A DNA stretch of 34,932 bases, from the NCBI GenBank assembly GCA_030378085.1, contig JAUCGK010000012.1, forward strand, positions 1-34,932, in the 5' to 3' direction. This stretch comes from Candidatus Parabeggiatoa sp. HSG14. GTDB lineage: Bacteria; Pseudomonadota; Gammaproteobacteria; Beggiatoales; Beggiatoaceae. Below, piece by piece: positions 1 through 9,273 of this stretch. The first letter of the stretch is position 1. Each line of letters opens with the position of its first letter. The position numbers and the translations under genes are program-made. Below the pieces are notes generated by a model. It was not told where the DNA came from, did not search any database, and saw only the letters and a list, made by a program, of their open reading frames with translations.

Positions 1-328
1 TTATGAATAATTTCATTACCAATTAAAGATACCAAAGCCACAATATTCATAAAAAGTTATGCAATCCATTGACAAATAAATTATAAGAAATTTTATTTTC
101 ACAATATTTGGAAGTGGAAAGTGGAAATCAGGAATTGGGAATTGGTTTCTGATATATGGGCAATTCGTTTTTTTTTAAGGGAATAAATTGATTTATTTAT
201 TATAACTTTTTGTTCCTTATGAATTTTTTGTTCTTTAAAAATTTATTTTTTTAATCCAGATAATTTTTTGACAAATTTACGAATTTATAAAAAAAAATAG
301 AAAAAATTATAAAACTTAAAAAATAAAA
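1..328. other. Gene-free AT-rich stretch
   Basis: This stretch is extremely rich in A and T with long homopolymer runs. I see no plausible gene, RNA or well-formed repeat in it. Only its right edge, an A-rich tract just before position 329, appears functional: read on the minus strand it is the T-run of the terminator of the HNH gene. Confidence 0.5.
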
Positions 329-359
329 AAACCCAGTTTTTCAAAAAAAAACTGGGTTT
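329..359 (-). terminator. Rho-independent terminator of the HNH gene
   Basis: A 13-bp perfect hairpin pairs AAACCCAGTTTTT with AAAAACTGGGTTT around a short loop. On the minus strand it is followed by a T-rich tract (positions 328 down to about 314). It lies about 85 bases past the stop codon of the minus-strand HNH gene, so it most likely ends that transcript. T residues on the plus side are few, so it looks mainly one-directional. Confidence 0.7.
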
Positions 360-443
360 CTCTAAAAAAGACCGTACATACTGTCTTTTTATACCTGGCG
401 TACAAGGTGTTATACCTTGTCAATAAACGAAACGAAAACACTA

Positions 444-986
444 TCAATTATTAATCCCCTCGCGTTGTATTTTATGTTCACGCCAGAATTGTCCTGCAAA
501 AGCAACGATAGGATGTATCGGTGCTTTGGGTTTAATGCGTAAAGTCATGCCCGCTTGTTGAGGAGAACGATCACTTTTTTGATTATTGCATCTTTCACAA
601 GCAGTTACAACGTTGTCCCAAACTTGTTGTCCACCTTTTGAGGTGGGGATGACGTGATCGATGGTTAAATGTTTTGTGTTACCACAATATTGGCAGGTGT
701 GCTTGTCACGTCGCAAAATCTCCCGCCGGTTTACAGTAGGTATTCGCCAAGTTCTCTCTTTATGATTCACTGTCAAACGTATATGTTGTGGTATCAGAAA
801 TACCATAGTGGGTGAATGTATTGAGATGGCTTTGGTATCATCTCCCAAATCAAGCGGCTCTGCTTTCCCAGTTACGAGGAGAATAATTGCTCGTCTGATG
901 TTGATTTGATTCATGGGTAGATAATTTTTGGAAAATACAGCTACAGATTGACTCAATTTAGTTGATTTAGTTGCACTATTTATCAC
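444..986 (-). CDS. HNH endonuclease family protein
   Basis: A 180-residue protein of the stand-alone bacterial HNH family, related in layout to McrA-like nucleases. The zinc-binding and catalytic segment is clear: RRDKHTCQYCG, then LTIDHVIPTSKGG with the HNH histidine, then NVVTACERCNNQKSDRSP. The two CxxC pairs should bind zinc and the DH pair should coordinate the catalytic metal. The N-terminal segment (NYLPMNQINIRRAIILLVTGKAE) matches the domain usual in this family. The start is GTG at 986, supported by an AAAGGGA ribosome site about 7 bases upstream. It is a lone gene with its own terminator. Members occur widely in chromosomes and their substrate is generally unknown; nothing nearby shows a restriction partner. 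Confidence 0.85.
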   Translation of the reverse strand: MINSATKSTKLSQSVAVFSKNYLPMNQINIRRAIILLVTGKAEPLDLGDDTKAISIHSPTMVFLIPQHIRLTVNHKERTWRIPTVNRREILRRDKHTCQYCGNTKHLTIDHVIPTSKGGQQVWDNVVTACERCNNQKSDRSPQQAGMTLRIKPKAPIHPIVAFAGQFWREHKIQREGINN

Positions 987-1420
987 AATAAGTTCCCTTT
1001 ATCTTGTCATCAAAATTGTTACCTAGATGTTTATAAAAATTAATGGATTATAATAAATTAGAATAATTAAGCAAGTGTTTTATACATCATTATGGAAAAA
1101 TTTTGTCTTTGGTAAAAACCTATCAAGTCAAAACTTTTCTGGATAACTATAACTCGACTATCAAGTTTTTATTCTGACAATGGAATAATAGACGCGAGCA
1201 TCGCGTCTCTACCAGGCTATCATTGATTTCATTTTGTAGAGACGCAATGCTTGCGTCTCCTGCTTAATAATCATCAATCTTTTTAAAAACTTGATAGTCG
1301 AGTATAAGTGCAAAGGGATAATGCGTTATAATTTACCTTCAACTCTAGTTTTTCACATAACTAATTTCACACACCTTAAAAAAGTTATTTTTCTGAATAT
1401 CTATAAAAACTAAAAATACC
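987..1420. other. Intergenic region between divergent HNH and adaptor genes
   Basis: This region should hold the promoters of both divergent genes. It contains a 152-bp inverted-repeat element (1152-1303, listed separately) and otherwise only AT-rich sequence. The 12-mer ATAATAAATTAG at 1050-1061 also occurs directly after the degenerate CRISPR repeat upstream of cas8b. Confidence 0.4.
1152..1303. repeat. MITE-like element with 20-bp terminal inverted repeats, nested palindrome
   Basis: The left end ACTCGACTATCAAGTTTTTA is repeated in reverse complement at the right end (TAAAAACTTGATAGTCGAGT). Both ends are flanked by ATA, possibly a 3-bp target duplication. The interior holds a copy of the dispersed GAGACGC palindrome family (about 1191-1258), so this is an element within an element. 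There is no coding capacity. Confidence 0.7.
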
Positions 1421-2704
1421 ATGAAAAAAAGTCTTTACTTTCTTTTACCTCTATTGATTTTAGCAATTGGCGTTATGAGCTATATGTATATGCTCGAAAC
1501 TCAGTCCAAAAATGCTCCCATTAAAATTGAAGAACAAGCATGGATTGTTACAACCGTATCCATCACCCCTACCACCCTATCACCTACTTTAACTTTGTAC
1601 GGACGAGTTGAATCGCCTCGTACAGCAACATTACGCACTCCAACGTTATCAGTTGCCAATACAGAAGTTAAAAAAGTTTTTGTATTTGAAGGAGAAAAAG
1701 TCAAAAAAGGAGAGATTTTAATACGTTTAGAGGAGAGTGATAGCCGCCTTTATTTGAAACAACGTGAAGCAGATATGACGGACATTAAGGCACAAATGAC
1801 ACTCGAAAAGCAGCGTCATGCAAATAATCTCATTGCCATTGTTCATGAAGAAGCTTTGTTGAAATTGACGAAGAAATCACTTGAACGGCTACGTAAACTT
1901 AAAAAACAAAGAGTTAGCTCACAATCTGCCTCAGAAAATGCACAACAAGCAGTAGAACGGCAAATGTTAGCAGTGACTCGTATGCGCTTAGATATAAAGA
2001 ACCATAAAGCCCGTTTAGCACAATTACAAGCCAAACATACCCATGTTTTAGCCCAGCGCGATATTGCTCGCTTAGAATTAGCACGTACCAAAATAAAAGC
2101 ACCTTTTAGTGGTGTTCTTGCTAAAGTTTTAGTGGCGGTTGGGGATAGAGTACGAACTGGCGATGCTTTATTAAGACTTTATGATGATACTGCCTTAGAA
2201 GTTCGAGCGCAAATTCCTAGTCGTTATCAAGGTATGATACTTAATGCTTTAGTGGCAAAACATCAATTACAAGCACAAACACACATACACAACAAATTAA
2301 TTGCTTTGCAATTAGAGAGAGTTTCCGGACAAATCAATTCAGACAGTGGTGGTATTGATGGCTTGTTTCAGGTGAAAAATGCTTATGGTTTATTGCGTTT
2401 AGGAGAATTTCTTACGCTTTATTTGAATCTGCCTCAACAAAGCCGTGTTGTCGCATTACCTTATGAAGCCGTTTATGGGATAAATCGTATTTACAAACTT
2501 GTTGAAGGGCGTATGAAAGGATTGACAATTGAAAGAGTAGGAGAACAAATGATAGAGAAAGGTAAAACAAAAATTTTGGTGAGAAGCCCAGAATTAAAGT
2601 CAGAAGAACAAGTGATAATCACGCAATTGCCCAATGCGATGGAGGGATTAAAAGTCAAGGCCAGTTCACCATCTTCTACTCATCCTCCCAATCTTTCAAA
2701 TTAA
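1421..2704 (+). CDS. HlyD/RND-type periplasmic adaptor (membrane fusion protein)
   Basis: A 427-residue membrane fusion protein. Residues about 5-25 form an uncleaved or signal hydrophobic segment. A first half-lipoyl domain follows (FVFEGEKVKKGEILIRLEES, about 86-105), then a long charged alpha-helical hairpin (about 107-220) and the second half-lipoyl domain (TKIKAPFSGVLAKV and GDRVRTGDALLRL, about 223-252). A beta-barrel domain comes after that. Such adaptors join an inner-membrane pump to an outer-membrane channel. No RND, ABC or MFS pump gene follows: the next gene is on the other strand. The pump must be encoded elsewhere or has been lost. The ribosome site is weak. The family is clear; the substrate is unknown. 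Confidence 0.85.
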   Translation: MKKSLYFLLPLLILAIGVMSYMYMLETQSKNAPIKIEEQAWIVTTVSITPTTLSPTLTLYGRVESPRTATLRTPTLSVANTEVKKVFVFEGEKVKKGEILIRLEESDSRLYLKQREADMTDIKAQMTLEKQRHANNLIAIVHEEALLKLTKKSLERLRKLKKQRVSSQSASENAQQAVERQMLAVTRMRLDIKNHKARLAQLQAKHTHVLAQRDIARLELARTKIKAPFSGVLAKVLVAVGDRVRTGDALLRLYDDTALEVRAQIPSRYQGMILNALVAKHQLQAQTHIHNKLIALQLERVSGQINSDSGGIDGLFQVKNAYGLLRLGEFLTLYLNLPQQSRVVALPYEAVYGINRIYKLVEGRMKGLTIERVGEQMIEKGKTKILVRSPELKSEEQVIITQLPNAMEGLKVKASSPSSTHPPNLSN

Positions 2705-2706
2705 CT

Positions 2707-2843
2707 CCAGATGTTACGTACTGCTTCCAAAAGACACATGGCCTCTCTACTTTCGTTTCAAATTTATTTTGCGATGGGTTGCGCTTTTAGTTGGCAAAAT
2801 GAATTTTAAACGAAAGTTTGGAAGCTATCTGCGTAACATCAGT
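2707..2843. repeat. Long inverted-repeat miniature element
   Basis: The ends GATGTTACG and CGTAACATC are complementary, and pairing continues inward through the GCTTCCAAA/TTTGGAAGC and CTTTCGTTT/AAACGAAAG segments. The whole 135 bases can fold into one imperfect hairpin. It starts just after the adaptor stop codon. It has no coding capacity and looks like a non-autonomous insertion element. Confidence 0.65.
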
Positions 2844-2904
2844 TAATCCCTGAAATTCTTCCTTCAGATACATATTTTGGCCTTATACATATCTTGGCCT
2901 CAAT

Positions 2905-2933
2905 ACCTGCCAGGTTTTCAAAACCTAGCAGGT
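2905..2933. repeat. Palindrome of the CCTGNCAGGTTTT family
   Basis: ACCTGCCAGGTTTT pairs with AAAACCTAGCAGGT around a central CA. This is one of eight copies of this palindrome core in the window. The preceding bases (CAGATACATATTTTGGCC) recur before the copy at 19600, so these two share a longer unit. Confidence 0.7.
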
Positions 2934-2977
2934 CTTGATTAAGCGGTGTCTGTATGTAGTATATGCCCCAAATTAGC

Positions 2978-3538
2978 TCAAGCTGGATGTTTTTCAAGGA
3001 GCATTTCTGTCTGTGGTATACAACCCTTTTGCTTCATCTCCCTCACTTGTTCGCTGATTGATAAATCAGCTGGTATCTGGTACAAGGTGATTCCGTTAGA
3101 AAAAGAATGACGACCTTTCTTAAGGATCATCAAATAGGAAGTACCTGATTGGATTGGCATATCTTTTATAGGCCAATGTAATGTCGGATTTTTTGCTTTC
3201 CAGCGTCTCTCCGTTTTTTGTCCGGTGAAATTGTTCACAATAGTCAATCTTTCTGTCTGTCCCGTTCGTTTGTCTTTAGCAAGCCATAAGTTCATATCAA
3301 GAGGAGTGACATAACAAAATGGGGCAGATTCACAAATATTCAGTGTCCAGACGTTAGGTGATGTACCACAATTATTCTGATTATCATCTCGTCGACGAGA
3401 GCCTAGTTTTCCTGCTAAAAGTAATGGTTGCTCCCCTTGAGGAAAAAGAATTGTGGTGTCATCACTGACTTCAGAGGCAGTAGCACTATTGATGGTTAAG
3501 CCAAGTGCTAACATAAGGAATATGCGTAATAATAACAT
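2978..3538 (-). CDS. Exported protein of unknown function
   Basis: A 186-residue protein with a clear signal peptide (LLLRIFLMLALGLTINSATA, cut near residue 22). The mature part holds several cysteines (in NNCGTSP, LNICESAPFCYV and KGCIPQ), which suggests disulfides in the periplasm. Conserved-looking segments are HWPIKDMPIQSGTSYLMILK and ITLYQIPADLSISEQV. I do not recognise the family. The layout resembles small periplasmic proteins found beside caspase/CHAT or FecR genes in filamentous bacteria, but no such partner is here. It is a single gene facing the adaptor gene. Confidence 0.6.
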   Translation of the reverse strand: MLLLRIFLMLALGLTINSATASEVSDDTTILFPQGEQPLLLAGKLGSRRRDDNQNNCGTSPNVWTLNICESAPFCYVTPLDMNLWLAKDKRTGQTERLTIVNNFTGQKTERRWKAKNPTLHWPIKDMPIQSGTSYLMILKKGRHSFSNGITLYQIPADLSISEQVREMKQKGCIPQTEMLLEKHPA

Positions 3539-3583
3539 GAGATGTCTCCTACCTAAAAATTATTCAGGCTTATTTCTTTACTT

Positions 3584-3673
3584 AGGAACGTGCATGAAAT
3601 AATTTACCCAATTCCTGATAGGTTTTGAAAACCTGTCAGGTTTAGTTGTCGATTTTATTTCGTGCATATTCCT
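3584..3673. repeat. Palindromic element, CCTGACAGG family
   Basis: The outer arms AGGAACGTGCATGAAAT and ATTTCGTGCATATTCCT are imperfect inverted repeats. They enclose the core palindrome CTGATAGGTTTT/AAAACCTGTCAG. The total is 90 bases with no coding capacity. Confidence 0.7.
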
Positions 3674-3882
3674 TAAAGCAAAAATTAAGAGAAAAAATAT
3701 TTTGAAAGAAATGTTAAATTAAGGTTTCATAATATATCACAATTTAACAATTAAGCCAAGAAAAAGTTGAGGAGTTTCGGAAAATCTACTGTGTTCCATT
3801 CTCGAAACAACATGGTAACATGGTATGGGAATTTCCGCTTTAGATTAGCTTTAGGAAAGTGCGGGTTAGGGAGATTTCTGTA

Positions 3883-3985
3883 AGAAACGTGCATAAAATA
3901 AATTCGACAACTAAACCTGACAGGTTTTTAAAACCTGTCAGGTTTGGACATCAAATTTTGGAGATTATTAAATTCTCATTCTTTA
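3883..3985. repeat. Palindromic element, CCTGACAGG family (mixed arms)
   Basis: The left arm (AACGTGCATAAAAT, CGACAACTAAACC) matches the arm of the copies at 3584 and 34803. The right arm (GATTATTAAATTCTCATTCTTTA) matches the copies at 10437 and 23915. The core is AAACCTGACAGG with its complement. It appears to be a recombinant of two subfamilies. Confidence 0.65.
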
Positions 3986-4027
3986 ATATTTGATGTTTAT
4001 TCTTTTTAAACTAAAACTTGATATTAA

Positions 4028-7000
4028 ATGAACATGTATTTCAAAATCATTATTTTAATTATTTTAATAACTTTAAGTTTATCAGGATTAGCTTACACTC
4101 CAAAATTCAAACATTTTTCCCTTGAACAGGGTTTATCTCAAAGTACTGTTTATGCAATTTTACAAGATACTAAAGGTTTTATGTGGATTGGAACACAAGA
4201 TGGATTAAATAAATATGACGGTTATCAATTTACCATTTATCGGCATAATCTGCGAGAACCAAATAGCTTAAGTTATAACGAGGTTTTTGCCATTTTTGAA
4301 GATACGATGGGTACACTGTGGATTGGGACGGGCAAAGGACTTAACCAATATGATCGTCAACAAAACAAATTTATCCATTATTTTCACGATCCTAAAAATA
4401 TCAATAGTTTGAGTAATAATACGATTTGGTCAATTTATGAAGATAACAAGGGTATGTTATGGATTGGTACTCAGGGTGGGGGACTTAATCGGTTTGATCG
4501 TCAACAAAAAAAGTTTGTGCGTTATCAGCATGATTCTAATAATTCGGATAGTTTGAGCCATAATTCTGTTTGGCCCATTTATCAAGACAGTACGGGTATT
4601 TTATGGATTGGTACAGACGGTGGGGGACTTAATAAATTTGATCACCATAAATTTAAGCATTATTTACCCGACGCGCAAAACCCTGCTAACTTGAATAATA
4701 TTATCATGTCTATTTACGAGGACAGTGTTGGTTTATTATGGATTGGTACGGCTGATGGCCTTTATCAATTTGATAGTCATAAAGAGAAATTTGTTATACG
4801 TTATCAAAACGATCCAAAAAATCCAAATAGTTTAAGTCATAATAGCATTTGGGCTATTAACGAAGATGATAAGGGAAAATTATGGATTGCGACTGATGGT
4901 GGTGGTATTAATCAATTTGATCGTCAAACCCATAAATTTTTGCGTTATCAACATAATCCAAAAAATCCTGACAGTTTAAATGATGATGCTGTTTTATCGC
5001 TTTATCAAGATCGCACTAAAATGTGGTGGGTGGGTACGGGAAGTGGGGGACTTAACCAATTTCATTTTGGACAAAAGAAGTTTGAGCATTATTTCCATAA
5101 GTCAAAAAATCCTAATAGTCTCAATAACAATTATGTCTTATCAATTTACGAAGATAAAAAGGGCATACTATGGGTAGGTACTCAAGGTGGTGGACTCAAT
5201 AAATTTGATCGGAAACGGCAAAAGGTAACACATTATTTGCACGATCCACAAAATCCTAATAGTTTAAGTCATAACGATGTACAATCCATTTACGAAGATA
5301 GCACAGGAATTTTATGGGTTGGCACGTTTGGGGGTGGTTTGAATCAGTTTAATTTGGAACAAGATAAATTTGTGTCTTATCGTCACAATAATGATAATCC
5401 TGATAGCTTAAGTAATGACCATGTTTTGTCAATTTATGAAGATCATAGCAAAATGTTATGGATTGCGACACGAGAAGGACTTAATAAATTTGATCGAGAA
5501 CAGAAAAAATTTATCCATTATTTTCATGAATCCAAAAATCCCAATAGTTTGAGTCATAATTCCATTTTTCCAATTTATGAAGATAGTACAGGTACATTGT
5601 GGGTTGGTACTCAGGGTGGCGGCTTAAATAAATTTGATCGTCAACAACAAAAATTTGTCCATTACCAATATGATGCAAATAATCCATTCAGTTTAAGTCA
5701 CAATGAAATTTCTGTCATTTATGAGGATAGGGCAAATAAATTATGGATAGGCACTTTTGGTGGTGGTTTTAATCAATTTGATCGAACAACAGAGCGTTTT
5801 TATGCTTATCAAGAAACTGACGGTTTACCCAATAATATGGTTTATGGCATTTTAGAAGATGAACAAGGGTACTTGTGGATTAGTAGCAATAAAGGCTTAT
5901 CTAAGTTCGATAAAAATACAAAAAAATTTAGAAATTATGATGTTTCTGATGGACTGCAAAGTAATGAATTTAATGCCGTTTATCATAAAAATCGTCATCG
6001 TGAATTATTTTTTGGGGGTATCAATGGTTTTAATACATTTTATCCAACACAAATTCATGATAATGCTTATATCCCACCCATTGTTATTACAAAATTTGAA
6101 ATTTTTAATAAACCAGTCAGTATTGGGGGAGATTCTCCCTTACAACAACATATCAGTGAAATTCATGAAATCACACTGTCTTATCAACAATCGTTTTTTT
6201 CTTTTGAATTTGCTGCGTTAAACTTTATACAGTCAGAAAAAAATGTTTATGCTTATCAATTAGAAGGCTTTGACAAAGATTGGAATTATATAGGTACTAG
6301 ACGCAATGCCTATTATACCAATGTGCCTGATGGCACTTATCTCTTTCATGTCCAAGGTTCTAATAATGATAAAGTTTGGAATGAAGAAGGTACAGTAGTG
6401 AAAATCGTTATTCTGCCACCGCTTTGGAAAACCTGGTGGGCTTATACGTTATATGTCATTGCGATTTTAGCTATTGTTTTAAATTATGTCAGGGTACAAC
6501 GAAAAAAATTACGAAAAAAACAATTAGAATTAGAACGTGAAAAGCAGATTGCAACCCAATTAAGAGAAGCAGATAGACTGAAAGATGAATTTTTAGCCAA
6601 TACCTCCCATGAATTGCGAACTCCCATTAATGGCATTATTGGCATTGCGGATTCTTTAATGGATGGTGCAGCCGGCTCTTTAACTCAACCACTTCAGACG
6701 AATTTATCCATGATAGCTGGTAGTGGGCGACGACTCCTCAATCTTGTTTCTGATATTTTAGATTTTTCTCACCTGAAGAAAAAAGAGATTGATTTACAAA
6801 TTAAAACTGTCGATGTACAGACTATAGTCGAGGTGGTGTTAACACTCACTCAACCATTGATTGGTCACAAAAAAGTGCAACTTATTAACTCTATTTCTAC
6901 TGATTTGCCACCTATTAATGCTGATGAGAATCGTGTGCAACAGATTTTATACAATCTCATTGGTAATGCGATTAAATTCACTGATAGTGGTATGATAGAA

Positions 7001-9178
7001 ATTTCTGCCGAAATTAAGGAAAAAGGGAGCGGTGTAAGGGAAAAGAAGTTAGAATCTATTCTTCATTCCCAATTAGCTATTACCGTCTCAGATACGGGTA
7101 TTGGCATTCCAGAGGAAAAGTTAGATAGAATTTTTGAAGCCTTTGAACAAGCTAATGGTTCCACAGCAAGAATCTACGGTGGTACTGGCTTAGGGCTTGC
7201 CGTTACTCAACAACTTGTTAAATTACATGGGGGGCAAATGCTTGTTCAGTCACAACTGGGAATGGGATCACAATTTACCTTTACCTTGCCTATTTCTAAG
7301 GAAAAAATTGAACAAAATAAATCGCCTCAATTATCATCAGTTATTAATTATCAATCACCTGCCATCAACTACCTGCCATTAGAAAGTAATATACAACCCA
7401 GTTATTCAGAATCTGAATTATTTCAATCAAATCCTTTACAAGGAAAATTTAATATCTTGATTGTCGATGATGAGCCTGTTAATCGCCAGGTACTTGTCAA
7501 CCATTTATCACTACAAAACTATATCATTAATCAAGCCGCATCGGGCGATGAAACTTTAGCTTATATGGAAAAAGGAGATAAACCTGATCTTATTCTTCTT
7601 GATGTGATGATGCCACGTATGAGTGGTTATGAAGTCACCAAAAAACTTCGTGAAACATGGCAAGCAGATGAATTGCCTATAATACTGCTCACTGCAAAAA
7701 ATCAAGTGGCTGATTTAGTAGTAGGTTTAGAAAGCGGTGCGAATGATTATCTTACAAAACCAGTTTCTAAAGATGAACTGCTTGCCCGTATCAAAACACA
7801 TTTTCACATTTTACAACTTAAAGCAGAAACCTTACATCTTGCTGTTAAAAATGAGAAAAGTTTAAGACAATTTTTGGATGCTATGCCTATAGGAGTGGGT
7901 GTACTTGATGCAGAGGGTAAACCTTATTATACGAATCATAAGGCGGAACAGATTCTTGGTAAAGGTGTTGTAAAAAGTGATAACAATCAACAAATTTTCC
8001 AGGTTTATAAAATTTATCGCGCTGGAACAAATCAGTTATATCCACTTGATGAATTACCTATTATGCAGGCAAAACGAGGTAAAAGCAGTTGTGCTAATGA
8101 TCTCGAAATTCACCAAAGTCACAAAATTATCTCTGTGGAAACTCAAGGAACCCCTATTTTTGATGATAAAGGCAATGTTATTTATGCGCTGAGTGCCTTC
8201 CAAGATATCACCGAACGTAAACAAGCAGAAGCTGATAAAATCTGTCTTGCTCAAGAGCGCGAAGCTAAAAATAGTGCTTTACAAAAGAATAAAGAAATCG
8301 AATTTAAAAACAAAGAATTGGCAGAAACATTACAACAATTGCAAGTGACTCAGCGACAATTAATTGAAGCAGAAAAAATGTCTGCACTTGGTAACATGGT
8401 TGCTGGTATTTCTCATGAAGTAAATACACCCATTGGCATCGGTAGAACAATGGCTTCATTATTGGATGAAAAGACTGCTGATCTAATGGCGTTGTATGAA
8501 AACGGTCAAATGAAACGCAATAACTTAGATCAATACTTAAAAATGGTTTATCAAAGCAATGAATTAATTCTCAAAAATTTGACTCGTGCGGCTGAATTGA
8601 TGAAAAGTTTTAAAGAGGTTGCTGTTGATCAATCTAGTGAACAAAAACGGCGTTTTTTGCTAAAAGAATATCTTCATGATATTTTAAATAGTTTGCAACC
8701 AGAATTCAAACACACAAAACATCAAGTATCCATAAAATGTGAAAAAGATATTTTGTTAATTAGTTATCCTGGAGCGTTCTCTCAAATCATCACTAATTTG
8801 GTAATCAACTCACTTATACACGGATTTAGTCACTTTTCAAAAAGGAAAGAAAATCTGAAAATAGGACAAATAATAATTGAGGCAACAACCAAAAATATTT
8901 CCTCGTCTATGAAAATAAAAGAACGAGAAGAAAATAAAGCCATTATTAATAAAGGAGACTTAATTTTACGTTATTCTGATAATGGTAAAGGCATATCCGC
9001 TAAGATTATTAATAACATTTTTGAACCTTTTTTTACCACTAATCGCCAACATGGTGGTACTGGATTAGGATTGAATATCGTTTTTAACTTAGTTACTCAG
9101 AAATTAAACGGTACTATAAGTTGTGAAAGTATTGAAGGTGAAGGAATAACTTTTACAATAAAAATCCCTCAAAACTAA
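4028..9178 (+). CDS. Giant Reg_prop hybrid sensor with two histidine kinase cores
   Basis: A 1716-residue inner-membrane sensor. It has a signal peptide (1-23), then 14 repeats of about 50 residues with the signature LWIGTxGGGLNxFDR (about 25-670), enough for two seven-bladed propellers. A Y_Y_Y domain (about 700-785) and one membrane helix (about 803-824) follow. The first kinase has phospho-acceptor His861 in NTSHELRTPINGI and an ATPase domain with D1022TGIGIP and GGTGLGL. A receiver domain follows (phospho-acceptor Asp1192 in LILLDVMMPRMSG, conserved Lys in YLTKP). Next come a PAS domain (about 1280-1400) and a coiled coil. The second kinase core has His1463 in ISHEVNTPIG, D1651NGKGI, FEPFFTT and GGTGLGL. 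The periplasmic half resembles sugar-sensing hybrid systems of Bacteroidetes, but there is no HTH output domain. The signal and the target are not shown. Confidence 0.93.
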   Translation: MNMYFKIIILIILITLSLSGLAYTPKFKHFSLEQGLSQSTVYAILQDTKGFMWIGTQDGLNKYDGYQFTIYRHNLREPNSLSYNEVFAIFEDTMGTLWIGTGKGLNQYDRQQNKFIHYFHDPKNINSLSNNTIWSIYEDNKGMLWIGTQGGGLNRFDRQQKKFVRYQHDSNNSDSLSHNSVWPIYQDSTGILWIGTDGGGLNKFDHHKFKHYLPDAQNPANLNNIIMSIYEDSVGLLWIGTADGLYQFDSHKEKFVIRYQNDPKNPNSLSHNSIWAINEDDKGKLWIATDGGGINQFDRQTHKFLRYQHNPKNPDSLNDDAVLSLYQDRTKMWWVGTGSGGLNQFHFGQKKFEHYFHKSKNPNSLNNNYVLSIYEDKKGILWVGTQGGGLNKFDRKRQKVTHYLHDPQNPNSLSHNDVQSIYEDSTGILWVGTFGGGLNQFNLEQDKFVSYRHNNDNPDSLSNDHVLSIYEDHSKMLWIATREGLNKFDREQKKFIHYFHESKNPNSLSHNSIFPIYEDSTGTLWVGTQGGGLNKFDRQQQKFVHYQYDANNPFSLSHNEISVIYEDRANKLWIGTFGGGFNQFDRTTERFYAYQETDGLPNNMVYGILEDEQGYLWISSNKGLSKFDKNTKKFRNYDVSDGLQSNEFNAVYHKNRHRELFFGGINGFNTFYPTQIHDNAYIPPIVITKFEIFNKPVSIGGDSPLQQHISEIHEITLSYQQSFFSFEFAALNFIQSEKNVYAYQLEGFDKDWNYIGTRRNAYYTNVPDGTYLFHVQGSNNDKVWNEEGTVVKIVILPPLWKTWWAYTLYVIAILAIVLNYVRVQRKKLRKKQLELEREKQIATQLREADRLKDEFLANTSHELRTPINGIIGIADSLMDGAAGSLTQPLQTNLSMIAGSGRRLLNLVSDILDFSHLKKKEIDLQIKTVDVQTIVEVVLTLTQPLIGHKKVQLINSISTDLPPINADENRVQQILYNLIGNAIKFTDSGMIEISAEIKEKGSGVREKKLESILHSQLAITVSDTGIGIPEEKLDRIFEAFEQANGSTARIYGGTGLGLAVTQQLVKLHGGQMLVQSQLGMGSQFTFTLPISKEKIEQNKSPQLSSVINYQSPAINYLPLESNIQPSYSESELFQSNPLQGKFNILIVDDEPVNRQVLVNHLSLQNYIINQAASGDETLAYMEKGDKPDLILLDVMMPRMSGYEVTKKLRETWQADELPIILLTAKNQVADLVVGLESGANDYLTKPVSKDELLARIKTHFHILQLKAETLHLAVKNEKSLRQFLDAMPIGVGVLDAEGKPYYTNHKAEQILGKGVVKSDNNQQIFQVYKIYRAGTNQLYPLDELPIMQAKRGKSSCANDLEIHQSHKIISVETQGTPIFDDKGNVIYALSAFQDITERKQAEADKICLAQEREAKNSALQKNKEIEFKNKELAETLQQLQVTQRQLIEAEKMSALGNMVAGISHEVNTPIGIGRTMASLLDEKTADLMALYENGQMKRNNLDQYLKMVYQSNELILKNLTRAAELMKSFKEVAVDQSSEQKRRFLLKEYLHDILNSLQPEFKHTKHQVSIKCEKDILLISYPGAFSQIITNLVINSLIHGFSHFSKRKENLKIGQIIIEATTKNISSSMKIKEREENKAIINKGDLILRYSDNGKGISAKIINNIFEPFFTTNRQHGGTGLGLNIVFNLVTQKLNGTISCESIEGEGITFTIKIPQN

Positions 9179-9273
9179 AGTCTTGACTCCTTTATAAAAC
9201 AGGAGTCCAAAATTTATTTTGGGCATACCAAACTAACCAAACTAAAGTTTGGACTCCTTTTTAGGACAACATT
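9179..9273 (+). other. Short gap with GGAGTCC-type hairpins
   Basis: GACTCCT (9185-9191) pairs with AGGAGTC (9201-9207), which may help end the kinase transcript although no T-run follows. A second half-palindrome of the same dispersed family (AAACTAAAGTTTGGACTCC) follows. TTTAGGACAAC before 9274 supplies the ribosome site of the next gene. Confidence 0.4.

Larger units (their letters stand above)
3539..4027. other. Intergenic region with two palindromic elements
   Basis: This 489-base gap between divergent genes holds two copies of the CCTGACAGG element family (3584-3673 and 3883-3985, listed separately). The second copy ends about 40 bases before the start codon of the sensor kinase, so it lies within or next to that promoter. 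No further gene is visible. Confidence 0.5.
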
